DNA from: Nemertoderma westbladi
Lineage: Eukaryota; Xenacoelomorpha; Nemertodermatida; Nemertodermatidae
Length of the DNA stretch: 31,339 nt
Reading direction: 5' to 3'
Assembly: GCA_032718475.1 (NCBI GenBank)
Contig: JAUCBJ010002577.1
Location: forward strand, 1 to 31,339
Shown: positions 1-9,480 of the stretch, one piece after another
Position numbering within the stretch: position 1 is the first letter of the stretch
Layout: each line of letters begins with the position of its first letter
Made by a program: the position numbers and the translations under genes
The notes under the pieces: model-generated
The model's database searches: none
Told to the model about the DNA's origin: nothing
What the model saw: only the letters and a program-made list of their open reading frames with translations

Positions 1-3000
1 TCCTCTGGAGGCGATGTCAGCTGGGTTAATCGTACCAGGGCAATGTCTCCATTGATCTATCGTTGTGCGACTAAGAATAATGGCCACTCTGTTAGTAACA
101 AAGACGCTGAACTGACAGACTTCATTCGTTATATATTCCAACACAAGTAAAGCGTCGGTCCAATAAACAGTTTTCTCCAGTGGATAATCGATCTGTTCTG
201 TTACATTCCGGCCGATAGCTGTAGCGTATAAAGCTGCTTTTAACTCCGCCCGAGGAACCTTAAGCTTGTTGTTAATCAATGCCTTAGAGGTAACCAAGGC
301 AACTTTGATTCCATCCGGAGTTTCGACTCGCAGGTATGCTACTATACCGATTCCCATATCGCTGGCATCTCCAAATACATGGAGTTGATAGGAATACGTA
401 GGGAGAACATGACCAAAATATGAACGGGAAATTATAAAGTTCTCGATGGCAGGTAGCGAGTCCTCCCATTTCATCCATTTCTTTAATAGTTCTCCCTTGA
501 GTGGATCGTCCCACGAGTGGTTTTCAAGCCACATTTGTTGTACTAAACTCCGAGCAATCAATATAACTGGGCTAATAAATCCCAAGGGATCGAAATAAGT
601 GCTCAGAATACTTAAACAAATCCGTTTGGTCCGAACTGGATTATCTCGCTGTTTTAGCTGAAAAAACAGGATATCTCTTTCTGTGTCCCACTTCAAGCCA
701 AGCGTCTTGGTTTCCGGAAGATCGTCATGTATTAAGTCGAGGTCTTTTGATCCCCGGTCTTCTACAGATATTGCTTCCAGAAACTCACGGGAGTTGCTGG
801 TGAACTTCGTCAATCGAAATCCACCTCTTTTCAAACACTCAACCGTTCCTTTCGCGACATCAATGGCTTCTTTTACTGATGGAAGGGACTTTAAATTGTC
901 GTCCATGTATATGTCTCGTTTGATGTTATCTATCACCTCTTTGGAGAAGGCATCCCGGTTGTCATCCGCAGTGGTACGAACCACTGAACAGGCGTTTGAA
1001 GGGCTTGATATAATCCCAAAAGCCTGGATGGTCATCCAGTACTCTACCGGTTTCTGGTTGAGATCTCCTTCAGGCCACCACAGGAATCTTAGGCTGTCTC
1101 TATCACGATCCAATGCCTTGACTTGTAAGAACATTCCTTCTATATCGGAGGCGAACGCGATGGAATATTGTCTTAATCTTAAAAGTATTCCCAACAAAGA
1201 TTGGAGCAAGTTGGGTCCTGGTAACAACTCGGAATTGAGGGATTGGCCCATATATAGGGCGGAGCCATCAAATACGACCCGTACTTCATGGGGTTTACCG
1301 GGTTTGGGAACGTAATGATGTGTTAGATAATAAGTTCTTTCAGTTATTGGAGTTCCTTCCGGTACTCGCTCCGCATATCCCTTTGTGATAAATTTCTTCA
1401 ACTGAGTTTGGTACATTTCCTTAGCTGAAGCATTTGCCGTAAGACGTCGATGTAATTGATTGATTCTTTTCTCAGCCAAGGGTCTGTTATTTATAAATCT
1501 AGGTTCCCGTTTTCGGAAGGGTAGTCCGATTTCATATCTACCTTGATCTTTTAAAAAACGTGTGGTTGTTTCCTGGATTTGCTTGGCTCTTTCTTCTTCT
1601 ATCGACAGGGCTTTGTCGTATGAATTGGGTTCTACCAATTCTTGGGTAAAGAATCGTACGGCTAGTTCGTCCCGAGTTCTAGCGTTGTAGCGCTCTATCT
1701 CATCGTTAAGTTCGTCATTGTAAGCAATGGGTTCCGATGGGCGAATCAGTTGACATAGATTCACCTGATTTTTCCAAGTTTGGTTTTCGGTAAGTAGGTC
1801 CATTGTGTTCTCTTCATCGAAGAGTTGGTAGATGTCGTCATTATCTGAGGAGTATGGTGTTCCCTCAGTTAGTTCGTCCACCTCACTGCTTTCCACTTCC
1901 CAATCGTTTACTTGATATATTTGTTCGTGTGGCATTCTCTCTTCGAGAGTTCTACGGGAAGGGCCAGTAAAGTACCAACCTACTCTAGTTCTTACCGCAT
2001 AGGTTTGCAGTGGCTGTGGTTGAGCAGGCCGTTTCTCTAATGTTTCGAGCGCCTCGTGCGCGTTTTGGTCGATGAGTATTTGCACTCCAGGATAATCTGT
2101 CTGGAATCGAGGTATCTTAAGATGTTGGATGCTCTCATCTTCGTCCCAATTATAAAGGTCTGCTTGAGTAGTAGCAAAGTTCTTTATAGCCACCATTTTT
2201 ACTGACCTTATACCTTGTGTTCCTAACTTATCCTGGGGGGTGGACAACACACCTACATAGTAATCTGCCGTTAGGGTAGATTTCCAAACCTGCATAATTC
2301 CTGACATATTCAATTTAGTCCGGAACTTGGGTTGTCCAGCAAAGATATCTTCGGCTAGTTCTTGATTGATGAATGTTCCTGTGCTGCCGGAGTCAAGGAG
2401 GGCGTTCACTATGTAGCTTTTGTTAAGACCGTGAACTCTTACTTGAACTACAGGAAATTCTCTGATTCCTACGTTGGAAGCTGGAGCTTTCCAAGATGGT
2501 TGTTTGGCGAAAGTAGTTGGGGGAAACTCATCGTTGATGTCCTTTTCGTAAGTAAGTGCTCGATACACTGCGGTATTTATTAGATAACAGGATTCATTGG
2601 CGTCGGAGAATTCGTCAGTATAGAATCCTTCCATCTCAGACTCTTGATCAGTGTCGTTTACGTCACTGAATTGGACATGTAGTTCGGGCTCACTTACCTG
2701 ACTCTGTCTGTCTCGTTCGAACTCACTGTGTAACAAGATGTGATGTTTCGCGCCACACTTTGCACACTTTATGTCGGAGTAACAGGTTCGCCGTTGATGT
2801 CCTGGTCTGAGGCAATTATAGCATAACCGCTTGTCCCACACGACTGTACGTCTGTCTACAAGGGATTTCTTTAGAAATTCAGCACACGCACTCAAACGGT
2901 GGGTCCCGTCGCACAGCGCACAGTTAGGTTTTATGTTACTCACTTTACCTTGGGTAACTTGATGCACTCTCGTTTTTTCTTCGGGTTTTCTTCGGTGCAT

Positions 3001-6000
3001 TCTGTTAGGAGACTGAGGAGGGGTCTTGGCAACCTGTTCTCTCCTATCGTTGTTTCGAGCCTTGTATTTACTTACGTCCTTTGAGGTTTTGTCAACATAG
3101 TAAGATCGGTCTGTGTCTTTCCCGCTGTCCTCTTCTTGGGAAGCTTGGCTTTCGCCGTCGTCAGTGTAACACACCGGTGTTACTCTTCTCCTAGAAGTGG
3201 GTTTCTCACTTACCTTATTTTCCGATGTTTTCTCTCTGGACTGCTTGATGAGTTGTAGTTTTACTTCACCATCTAAGAAAGACATGAGATCAGCCATGGT
3301 AGGACTTCGTCGTTGTTGTTCATTCATGTACAACACTTTCTTGTCCCAGCGTGTACATACTCCACCCTTTGGTAAAGTAGAGACTACGGCTCCAATAACC
3401 ATGGAACTCTGATATTCATGCGACTTACCTAACCAGTCCAGTTGTCTACAGATCTCTTGAATTTCATCGGAAAACTCTATAATCCCGCTACTAAGGAAGT
3501 GTCGGGGGGCTACTAATTTTGCATACAAATACTTAGCTATGTTATCCTTGTTACCATACCTGATGTTTAATGTATCCCAAACTTGTCTTAATCCATCTGG
3601 ATGTCCAATAAACTTTAACGCCATTAACTTGGGAGGTCCTTCCAAGCACTTGATGAGGAATCTAAGTTTCTCTCCGTTAGATAGTACAGAGTTCTGTATG
3701 CTATCTTTGTAATATTCGTTGAAAGGTAACCATTTCATCTCATCTCCATTGAATTTGACGATCTCTCCCACTTTGACCGCTTGGCGGGCTTCTGTTCTAG
3801 CCATCTGACGCGTAAAGCTTTCTTGGGCCATCGTGTTATTTAATATCGAATTATCGGTATATAAATTTCTCGGATTATTATCAGGTCTATAGGGAATATC
3901 ATTAGCAACAGGCGTATAATCACCCTTAATAGGGTTTGCTATAGGAGTTTCTACTTCACTAGCAGTATAGATGCGTGTAGGCTCCACACCTTGCGCATGT
4001 AGTACTTCAGACCTAACAGGTTGACACAATGTTACAGGGGGTATTGGTATGCCCTTTTGGATATTGACTAATTTGTCGCGTTCTAGTGCGATACTTTGCT
4101 GCACTTCTTGCAACTCTGCTCTACCTTCCCTCACTGTTCCCTTAAGTTGGTGGACAGTCTCCTGCATCTGTCCTAGCAGGAGATTCATCCCCCGCCGTCC
4201 CTCTTCTACCCACTCAACCGCCGAAGCGGGAGTCGCCAACATAGTAGCGGGCTGACGCGGGACGACGGGAGACAAATCTTTGATTTCTCTCTCTGCTATC
4301 CGGACAGGGATATTCTCTTGGACTGTTCTACCGGGTACAGGCAGTGTAGTACTATGTAAAGGGAATTTAGAGTTAAGCTCTGGAAGTACAGGGGTCTCTA
4401 ACACAGAAGTGACTTTGGGAACGACAGGCCTAATTATTTCAGGCTCATCAACTATTGTAGGGAGTCTTTTGACCTTAATACTTTGGGCTGTAGGTTCTAT
4501 ACTACTCAAGTCTGTGCTAGCTAGCTGTCTTCTAACAGCTGGGGGCAAATCAGGCAATTTGCGACGGTAAGATGTTTTTCTACGCCTACTTAGATGAGAT
4601 CTATTTCCTCCGCCTTCAGGATCGGTGGTCTCGCCTTCCTCCGAGGATGTGTATCCCTGGCGCTTGGGAGTAGATTTTCTCATCATCTGCATTTGATTAG
4701 CAGTAAACTGTTTATTTATACTGTCTTGCGTCTCTTGCAGATTTTCCAACTTCAGTTGGATAGTCTCCTCAGAAGCTCTCTGTTCTGCTTCTGCCACTGC
4801 TGCTTTTCTTTCTGCTTCTGCTTCTGCCGCCTTTCTTTCGGCTTCTGCTTCTGCCGCTTTTCTTTCGGCTTCTGCTTCTGCCGCCTTTCTTTCGGCTTCT
4901 GCTTCTGCCGCTTTTCTTTCGGCTTCTGCTTCTGCCGCCGCTGCTGCTGCCACCTTTCTTTTCTCTATCCATTCTTTCTTTACTTGTTCTTCTCGGACTC
5001 TAGTGAGGCGGAGTTTTTCATCAAATTCAGCTTGGTTTGCAGCTAACATTTCGGCATTGATTGAGTCCAACACAAGCTTGGTTCCTTCACTATTAGGGGA
5101 AAGTCCAGACAGCCGTCTCCTCAACTCTTCGTCTCCTAGGAATCGCTGATAGTCGGACAGATAAATGTCGATAGCGTCTCTAGTTCGCGGTTTCTCGGCG
5201 GTCTCTTCGCTTTCCGCTTGAGAAAGGGTGACATCAGTTTGTTCTTCATAGGTTGATCTCTCAGCCAGCTGGGATTTCCACTGGGCCGTTTCCTGTACTT
5301 TGAGACCTACCCGATGGAACCAAGTTTTGACAGCAACCTGCAGCGACGTGTCCTGTCTTCTTTTGGAAGTTTCCTCAAAGGCTGATAGGATTAGTCGAAT
5401 GCGTAGGGTTCTTTCGCGTACTTGGTATAGCAGCTCTTCCTGCTCTTGAGGTCCTTGGGGTTGTCGAAACAGTTGTTCTTCCAATCGCTCCAAGGAGCCG
5501 AAGAATCCCTGCACATATCCTGCTGCCGACCTCTTCCAAACAGCTGGATCCATTGTATCTTTAGCCACTCCCATCCTGTGTATATCTTCCCAAGTAGCCT
5601 CGGACAGATCCAACGGGAGTCCGAGTCCGGGAAAGTTCCATTGTGACTCGACAATAGACATCAATTCTTCCCTGGCGTATCCCGCATAATTATCTTGGGT
5701 CGCTCGCTTATTTCTCGCCCAGTCGGCTTGATGTTCCTCCACCGCAATGAATATAGTAGTTAGCACTGCAGCAGGAAGGGTGAGAAGGGGGTCCGAGTAG
5801 ACAGTAGCAGCCATCTGCACTCCGTGTTCAGGGGTCAGCTCTACAGTATCCGAACTACTGGAGCTATCGGGTCGCTGGGAAGTAGGTTCTTGACCAAGAT
5901 GTTGCTGCGATAGGACAACTGCCTCTTGGTTCCGTTTGACCTGTGCCCGAGTGCCTATGATGGACCTATGGTGGATTAGCCTAGGGTCTGATACTACTGG

Positions 6001-6126
6001 AGGGATGACCTTTCTTGCAGTAGGAGGTGAGCTGAACTCCTTTCTTAATCGCTCCACACTCCTATCTGTGTCACAGATGGTTGTATCGATCAGACTGTCT
6101 GACAGGTTTTGCTGAGTGTCAGACAT
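1..6126 (-). CDS. BEL/Pao LTR retrotransposon Gag-Pol polyprotein, 3' end cut by window edge
   Basis: Reading the minus strand from the ATG at 6124-6126, I found no stop codon in 2042 consecutive codons to the window edge. An in-frame stop lies just upstream (6133-6135). Domains in order: a roughly 790-residue charged, coiled-coil-like N-terminal region; a DUF1759-type Gag domain (about residues 790-960, beginning near VKFNGDEMKW); three Cys/His knuckles at 2884-2922 (CX2CX3HX4C), 2782-2823 (CX2CX4HX4C) and 2728-2757 (CX2CX3HH); a DUF1758-type aspartic protease with DSGST (Asp about residue 1245); a reverse transcriptase with YMDD at 898-909 (residues 1740-1743); a Pao/Peptidase_A17-type region; and an RNase H with FGDAS, AEL and WTDA supplying the D-E-D residues (about 1920, 1961, 1991). 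Integrase would follow outside the window. A single fused Gag-Pol frame with CX2CX3H knuckles is typical of BEL/Pao. The intact frame suggests a young, possibly active copy. Activity and the family subdivision are inference. Confidence 0.95.
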   Translation of the reverse strand, partial: MSDTQQNLSDSLIDTTICDTDRSVERLRKEFSSPPTARKVIPPVVSDPRLIHHRSIIGTRAQVKRNQEAVVLSQQHLGQEPTSQRPDSSSSSDTVELTPEHGVQMAATVYSDPLLTLPAAVLTTIFIAVEEHQADWARNKRATQDNYAGYAREELMSIVESQWNFPGLGLPLDLSEATWEDIHRMGVAKDTMDPAVWKRSAAGYVQGFFGSLERLEEQLFRQPQGPQEQEELLYQVRERTLRIRLILSAFEETSKRRQDTSLQVAVKTWFHRVGLKVQETAQWKSQLAERSTYEEQTDVTLSQAESEETAEKPRTRDAIDIYLSDYQRFLGDEELRRRLSGLSPNSEGTKLVLDSINAEMLAANQAEFDEKLRLTRVREEQVKKEWIEKRKVAAAAAAEAEAERKAAEAEAERKAAEAEAERKAAEAEAERKAAEAEAERKAAVAEAEQRASEETIQLKLENLQETQDSINKQFTANQMQMMRKSTPKRQGYTSSEEGETTDPEGGGNRSHLSRRRKTSYRRKLPDLPPAVRRQLASTDLSSIEPTAQSIKVKRLPTIVDEPEIIRPVVPKVTSVLETPVLPELNSKFPLHSTTLPVPGRTVQENIPVRIAEREIKDLSPVVPRQPATMLATPASAVEWVEEGRRGMNLLLGQMQETVHQLKGTVREGRAELQEVQQSIALERDKLVNIQKGIPIPPVTLCQPVRSEVLHAQGVEPTRIYTASEVETPIANPIKGDYTPVANDIPYRPDNNPRNLYTDNSILNNTMAQESFTRQMARTEARQAVKVGEIVKFNGDEMKWLPFNEYYKDSIQNSVLSNGEKLRFLIKCLEGPPKLMALKFIGHPDGLRQVWDTLNIRYGNKDNIAKYLYAKLVAPRHFLSSGIIEFSDEIQEICRQLDWLGKSHEYQSSMVIGAVVSTLPKGGVCTRWDKKVLYMNEQQRRSPTMADLMSFLDGEVKLQLIKQSREKTSENKVSEKPTSRRRVTPVCYTDDGESQASQEEDSGKDTDRSYYVDKTSKDVSKYKARNNDRREQVAKTPPQSPNRMHRRKPEEKTRVHQVTQGKVSNIKPNCALCDGTHRLSACAEFLKKSLVDRRTVVWDKRLCYNCLRPGHQRRTCYSDIKCAKCGAKHHILLHSEFERDRQSQVSEPELHVQFSDVNDTDQESEMEGFYTDEFSDANESCYLINTAVYRALTYEKDINDEFPPTTFAKQPSWKAPASNVGIREFPVVQVRVHGLNKSYIVNALLDSGSTGTFINQELAEDIFAGQPKFRTKLNMSGIMQVWKSTLTADYYVGVLSTPQDKLGTQGIRSVKMVAIKNFATTQADLYNWDEDESIQHLKIPRFQTDYPGVQILIDQNAHEALETLEKRPAQPQPLQTYAVRTRVGWYFTGPSRRTLEERMPHEQIYQVNDWEVESSEVDELTEGTPYSSDNDDIYQLFDEENTMDLLTENQTWKNQVNLCQLIRPSEPIAYNDELNDEIERYNARTRDELAVRFFTQELVEPNSYDKALSIEEERAKQIQETTTRFLKDQGRYEIGLPFRKREPRFINNRPLAEKRINQLHRRLTANASAKEMYQTQLKKFITKGYAERVPEGTPITERTYYLTHHYVPKPGKPHEVRVVFDGSALYMGQSLNSELLPGPNLLQSLLGILLRLRQYSIAFASDIEGMFLQVKALDRDRDSLRFLWWPEGDLNQKPVEYWMTIQAFGIISSPSNACSVVRTTADDNRDAFSKEVIDNIKRDIYMDDNLKSLPSVKEAIDVAKGTVECLKRGGFRLTKFTSNSREFLEAISVEDRGSKDLDLIHDDLPETKTLGLKWDTERDILFFQLKQRDNPVRTKRICLSILSTYFDPLGFISPVILIARSLVQQMWLENHSWDDPLKGELLKKWMKWEDSLPAIENFIISRSYFGHVLPTYSYQLHVFGDASDMGIGIVAYLRVETPDGIKVALVTSKALINNKLKVPRAELKAALYATAIGRNVTEQIDYPLEKTVYWTDALLVLEYITNEVCQFSVFVTNRVAIILSRTTIDQWRHCPGTINPADIASRG
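4801..4938 (-). repeat. 27-bp tandem repeat encoding a charged helix inside the BEL Gag
   Basis: About five in-frame copies of a 27-bp unit encode the nine-residue repeat AAEAEAERK, followed toward the N terminus by a short run of alanine codons (about 4936-4950). Alternating E and R/K at this spacing is the pattern of stable single alpha-helices or coiled coils. The repeat keeps the frame because its unit is a multiple of three. It may vary in copy number between element copies. Confidence 0.9.
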
Positions 6127-6262
6127 GTTTAGCTATACAGTTGAATGTCTACTACTATAGTTTCAGTTAAAGCAAGTCTAGTAATTCAGTATGACCGCAA
6201 GCCTAGCGATTTATTACCGATACCGTTACTCGGTGTAACGTGATATATATACAATATATTAG

Positions 6263-6515
6263 AATACCGGTATGCTTATAGTATATATATAAGTATTATT
6301 ACAGACTAGATTTGTCACAGAGTACCGGTATATAATTTTAGCACAAATATATATAAATATATAATAGGCCTATCGTGAATACCGGTATACAGCTGACACT
6401 TATAGTATATATAAGTATAATTATTACAGACTAGAATTAATTACAGAGTACCGGTATGATTTCAGCTCAAATTTATAGAGATAAATATAATAAGCCTATG
6501 GTAAATACCGGTATG
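6263..6515. repeat. diverged tandem duplication (about 115/126-bp units)
   Basis: Two adjacent units start with AATACCGGTAT at 6263 and 6378, and the start of a third is at 6504. Each unit carries the shared blocks TTATAGTATATATA, TTACAGACTAGA, ACAGAGTACCGGTAT and a block ending in GCCTAT. The copies differ by substitutions and small indels. They lie 140-390 bp upstream of the BEL Gag start, so they may belong to its leader or LTR. Confidence 0.8.
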
Positions 6516-7450
6516 TCAATTATCAATTATTTTAGAATAATTGAATTTCTGAATATTTTAGGGTTACTTGGTTACTTTAACTTACTTTATTACCGTTATT
6601 TAAGCAGTAGTCCAACTGATATTGAGACCTAGTTGTTGTATGGCAGGCCTACTATTTATAAATCGTTTGAGTTGATTTATAATAGATATATACCCGTTTA
6701 AAAGGGGTTTTGTCAATATTTGAAATAAATGTTATTATTTCTGGGGGAGTCACTACACAGAAGCTGTGCGCTCTCAGTGAAGTGTTACTTATTGAGACAC
6801 TAAAACAGATAATTCTAATTTACCTAAGTTACTTAATACTACAAATTACTTACGATACGGGTGAGATTAATTCTCTAATTAAACACAACAAAATATTACG
6901 TACGAATTTTTTAGGGTAATTTTACAGGAAGTCTACAAACCAGCCTAACAAAGGGTTAGATTTCTGGTTATTACAACGGACAGGGTACTACGGTATTTGA
7001 AATAATAAGTAGTAGTAAATATATTGCACTGTCCAGATAGGAAAATACCACCGCCTGACGACCTATAACCGTATCGCTATAGGTACTACGTTATGTATCA
7101 CGGAGTGTTCCTACCCAGAAGTTAATAGAGCTAACGAATGTGCCTATCAACCACTTTACAACACAAATATACTGCCTACACCCTAATTACTCTCGGAAAG
7201 CACTGTACACTAAACCCTAAATTAGGTACAAGTACTGGTACAACAAATAATCAGTAGTTAAATATACTTGAACAGTTAAAAGAACCACGGCATCTGCTGG
7301 AGTGACCAGAGCACAAAGTCACCAGTCTTGTCCTACGCCAAGCAGCCCGTGTAGTACCGGGGTTAATTTAACTATAACGGTATGTATAACAAGCACAATT
7401 ACTGTAGGGATAAACTTGGGGACATGAATGTTGCGAATAATCGCATAAAC

Positions 7451-7610
7451 TCTGAATAATAAATATTACGCTACCCGTACAGAATACTCAAACAAAAATA
7501 CAAACCAAACGCTGGCAGACTACCACCAAGCCTAAATAAACTACCGTACGCGTAGATTCTGAAATAGTTAGTTAGTATGCGTTCTAACACGGTAGTACGA
7601 CTTATTCTTT
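7451..7610. repeat. direct repeat of about 160 bp, copy 1
   Basis: This is the first of two direct copies (second at 7739-7898, offset about 288 bp). Shared blocks include GCTGGCAGAC, AAGCCTAAATAAACTAC, GCAGATTCTGAAAT-like sequence and TAGTTAGTATGCGTTC through to CGACTTATTCTTTA, the last block being identical. The copies are clearly homologous and diverged mainly in their left halves. Confidence 0.85.
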
Positions 7611-7738
7611 AAGAGGGGATTGACCTTACAGCTATGGCTGCCCCAACTTACTAACGGCACTTTATCAGACAAACTCCACACACGCAGCAATCTCTTCAGA
7701 CCTAATAATAGCTAGACAACAATCCAGCCTACAAAATA

Positions 7739-7898
7739 TCTGAGTAATAACTATTACGGTACCTGAACAAACTACACAAACAAACACAGGCCAAAATGCT
7801 GGCAGACCACGATCAAGCCTAAATAAACTACAGTATATGCAGATTCTGAAATTGTTAGTTAGTATGCGTTCTAACACGGTAGTACGACTTATTCTTTA
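7739..7898. repeat. direct repeat of about 160 bp, copy 2
   Basis: Second copy of the unit at 7451-7610. It is followed by a short run of TTATTCTTTATTC simple repeats before the poly-G tract. If both copies lie inside the LTR, they are internal LTR subrepeats. Confidence 0.85.
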
Positions 7899-7949
7899 TT
7901 ATTCTTTATTCTTTATTCTATATTACAGTTTATCTATGTCGGGAAGGGA

Positions 7950-7966
7950 GGGGGGGGGGGGGGGGG
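7950..7966. repeat. poly-G tract (17 G)
   Basis: An uninterrupted run of 17 G follows GGGAAGGGA. It marks the end of the presumed BEL leader/LTR region. The exact length may be affected by sequencing of homopolymers. Confidence 0.9.
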
Positions 7967-8840
7967 TATAGTCCCTATAGCCCTCCTTCGGGACTAATCA
8001 ATGACTTGCTGCTGTACTCTTGGCCGAACGGATATTTAACTACACAATGGATACAGCGTGTTAGGCAGTAAGTAAGTGGGCTGCTAATAATTAATAGCCC
8101 ATATTTATTTTTAAGACTATAATAATAATTGAACACCCAATTATCTACCCCTGTACTCCTCTTACAGCAAACAGTGTTTGTATAGTAAGCAGAATGTCAA
8201 TGTGTATAGGAAATGAACATTTCCCCTGGATAACATACATTTAATTAGTCGCCCAGTTTTAGCCCCTGTCTAATTATTAATTAAACTAATAAATGAAAAT
8301 AAACTAATATTTATTCTATTAATAATTACAGAAACATTGTGATTTACTCTTTATTACTCAAAATATGTTCAATAGTAATAAATACAGTGTGTGATCCTAC
8401 ATTTATTTGTAAGATCAATACGATTTTAAATTATTCCAGAGCCCACCAGCAGCCCACGCACGTTAACTATGTGCGGATGTGTGTGGATTTCATCAAAAAT
8501 AGAGTTTATATTTTAATTATTATTTACCTCAGAGGCTGGCAATACAAGGTAGGAGTGTTATCTTCCATCGATGACCATACATCAATGAACTGAACACTAC
8601 GCAAACTTTAGGACGAGTTTAGTCCATTCTATACAACTTAATGATTGACAGGTTAGAGAAGAAGTGGACCAGCACAAGCATAGTCTGAGTCAGTCCACCT
8701 TTCAGACATCAAAGTAAGCGCCGATTTCCAAGTAAATTCCTAATGAAATCCAAGTCAAATCCTAAGTGCCTCCAAGTCTGGAATTTGGGCTAAATTTCAT
8801 TTCCAATTAAATCCTATCTCCAATAGTAGTGAATCAGTGA
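7967..8840. other. gene-free AT-rich stretch
   Basis: I see no convincing coding region, RNA gene or mobile-element terminus here. Open frames are short and lack any recognisable motif. The segment near 8700-8820 repeats short words such as AAATCC and TCCAAGT but has no clear period. Confidence 0.6.
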
Positions 8841-8874
8841 ATTGGATCCTAATAGGATTCTATTAGGATCCAAT
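8841..8874. repeat. perfect 15-bp inverted repeat (hairpin, 4-nt loop)
   Basis: ATTGGATCCTAATAG at 8841-8855 is followed by the loop GATT and by the exact reverse complement at 8860-8874. It would form a strong cruciform or RNA hairpin. There is no adjacent gene or T-tract to assign a role. Confidence 0.9.
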
Positions 8875-9456
8875 ACGACGTTATTTGAAAGCGGTACTGT
8901 ATTTGTGTTTATTAGCCTTCAAAAATTAGTCAACAGAACGACCAACAGACGGAAGGATGGACAACGGTCGGAAGAAATACATAAACTACATATGCAATAC
9001 TGTAAGCCTAACTGGTAAGCAGTATTGCTGTATTGCAGAATACTGAATTCATGATTAGTGTTGTCCGGACATTTTGTGTGTTGTCCCCAAACGTTTGACT
9101 GTTTTCCTGCGACTTGCCGGCGATATGCGGAGATGAAACTTGGCATAATTACTTTTAGGACTGCGATCTACTGTTATTCACATTCTTTGTGGCCATTTTT
9201 GATAATCGTCAACCATTTTTTGACTGTGGCTTGACTGTCGCCACCATTTTTAGGTGTTGTCACAAATTCCACCTATCCTACAAAGGGCATATCTAGATCT
9301 AGGTTATTTCACATTGACTTTTATTGTATTGATTAGAATAACCTGCAACTCAACTTTCCTGATAATTAACATTTAATTAACTGATAATAAACATTATCGG
9401 CCAAGCCATTCTCATCGGTATAGCGTTTACATCATAGCATTTAACCCTATTTGGTC
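8875..9456. other. gene-free stretch
   Basis: Nothing recognisable was found. It contains the word GATGAAACTTGGC near 9132, which also appears, diverged, in the 315-bp repeat at 28.6-29.6 kb. Homology between the two is possible but not demonstrable by eye. Confidence 0.5.
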
Positions 9457-9480
9457 GGGGGGGGGGGGGGGGGGGGGGGG
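9457..9480. repeat. poly-G tract (24 G)
   Basis: An uninterrupted G run in AT-rich sequence, one of several long poly-G or poly-C tracts in the window. Confidence 0.9.

Larger units (their letters stand above)
6127..7940 (-). mobile_element. presumed 5' leader and 5' LTR of the BEL/Pao element
   Basis: This AT-rich stretch lies upstream of the Gag-Pol start and has no credible gene. It holds two internal duplications (listed separately), which would fit an LTR with repeated regulatory sequence. I could not fix the LTR ends. No unambiguous TG...CA boundaries, primer binding site or target-site duplication could be recognised, and the 3' LTR needed for comparison is outside the window. The right limit at the poly-G tract is a guess. 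Confidence 0.4.

Noticed and set aside
683-5046. Plus-strand frames of 60-210 codons in the first 5 kb
   Set aside because: They are antisense shadows of the continuous BEL/Pao Gag-Pol frame.
6590-6640. Possible primer binding site and LTR edge (AGTAGTCCA close to TG)
   Set aside because: The match to a tRNA 3' end could not be established and no second LTR is available for comparison.
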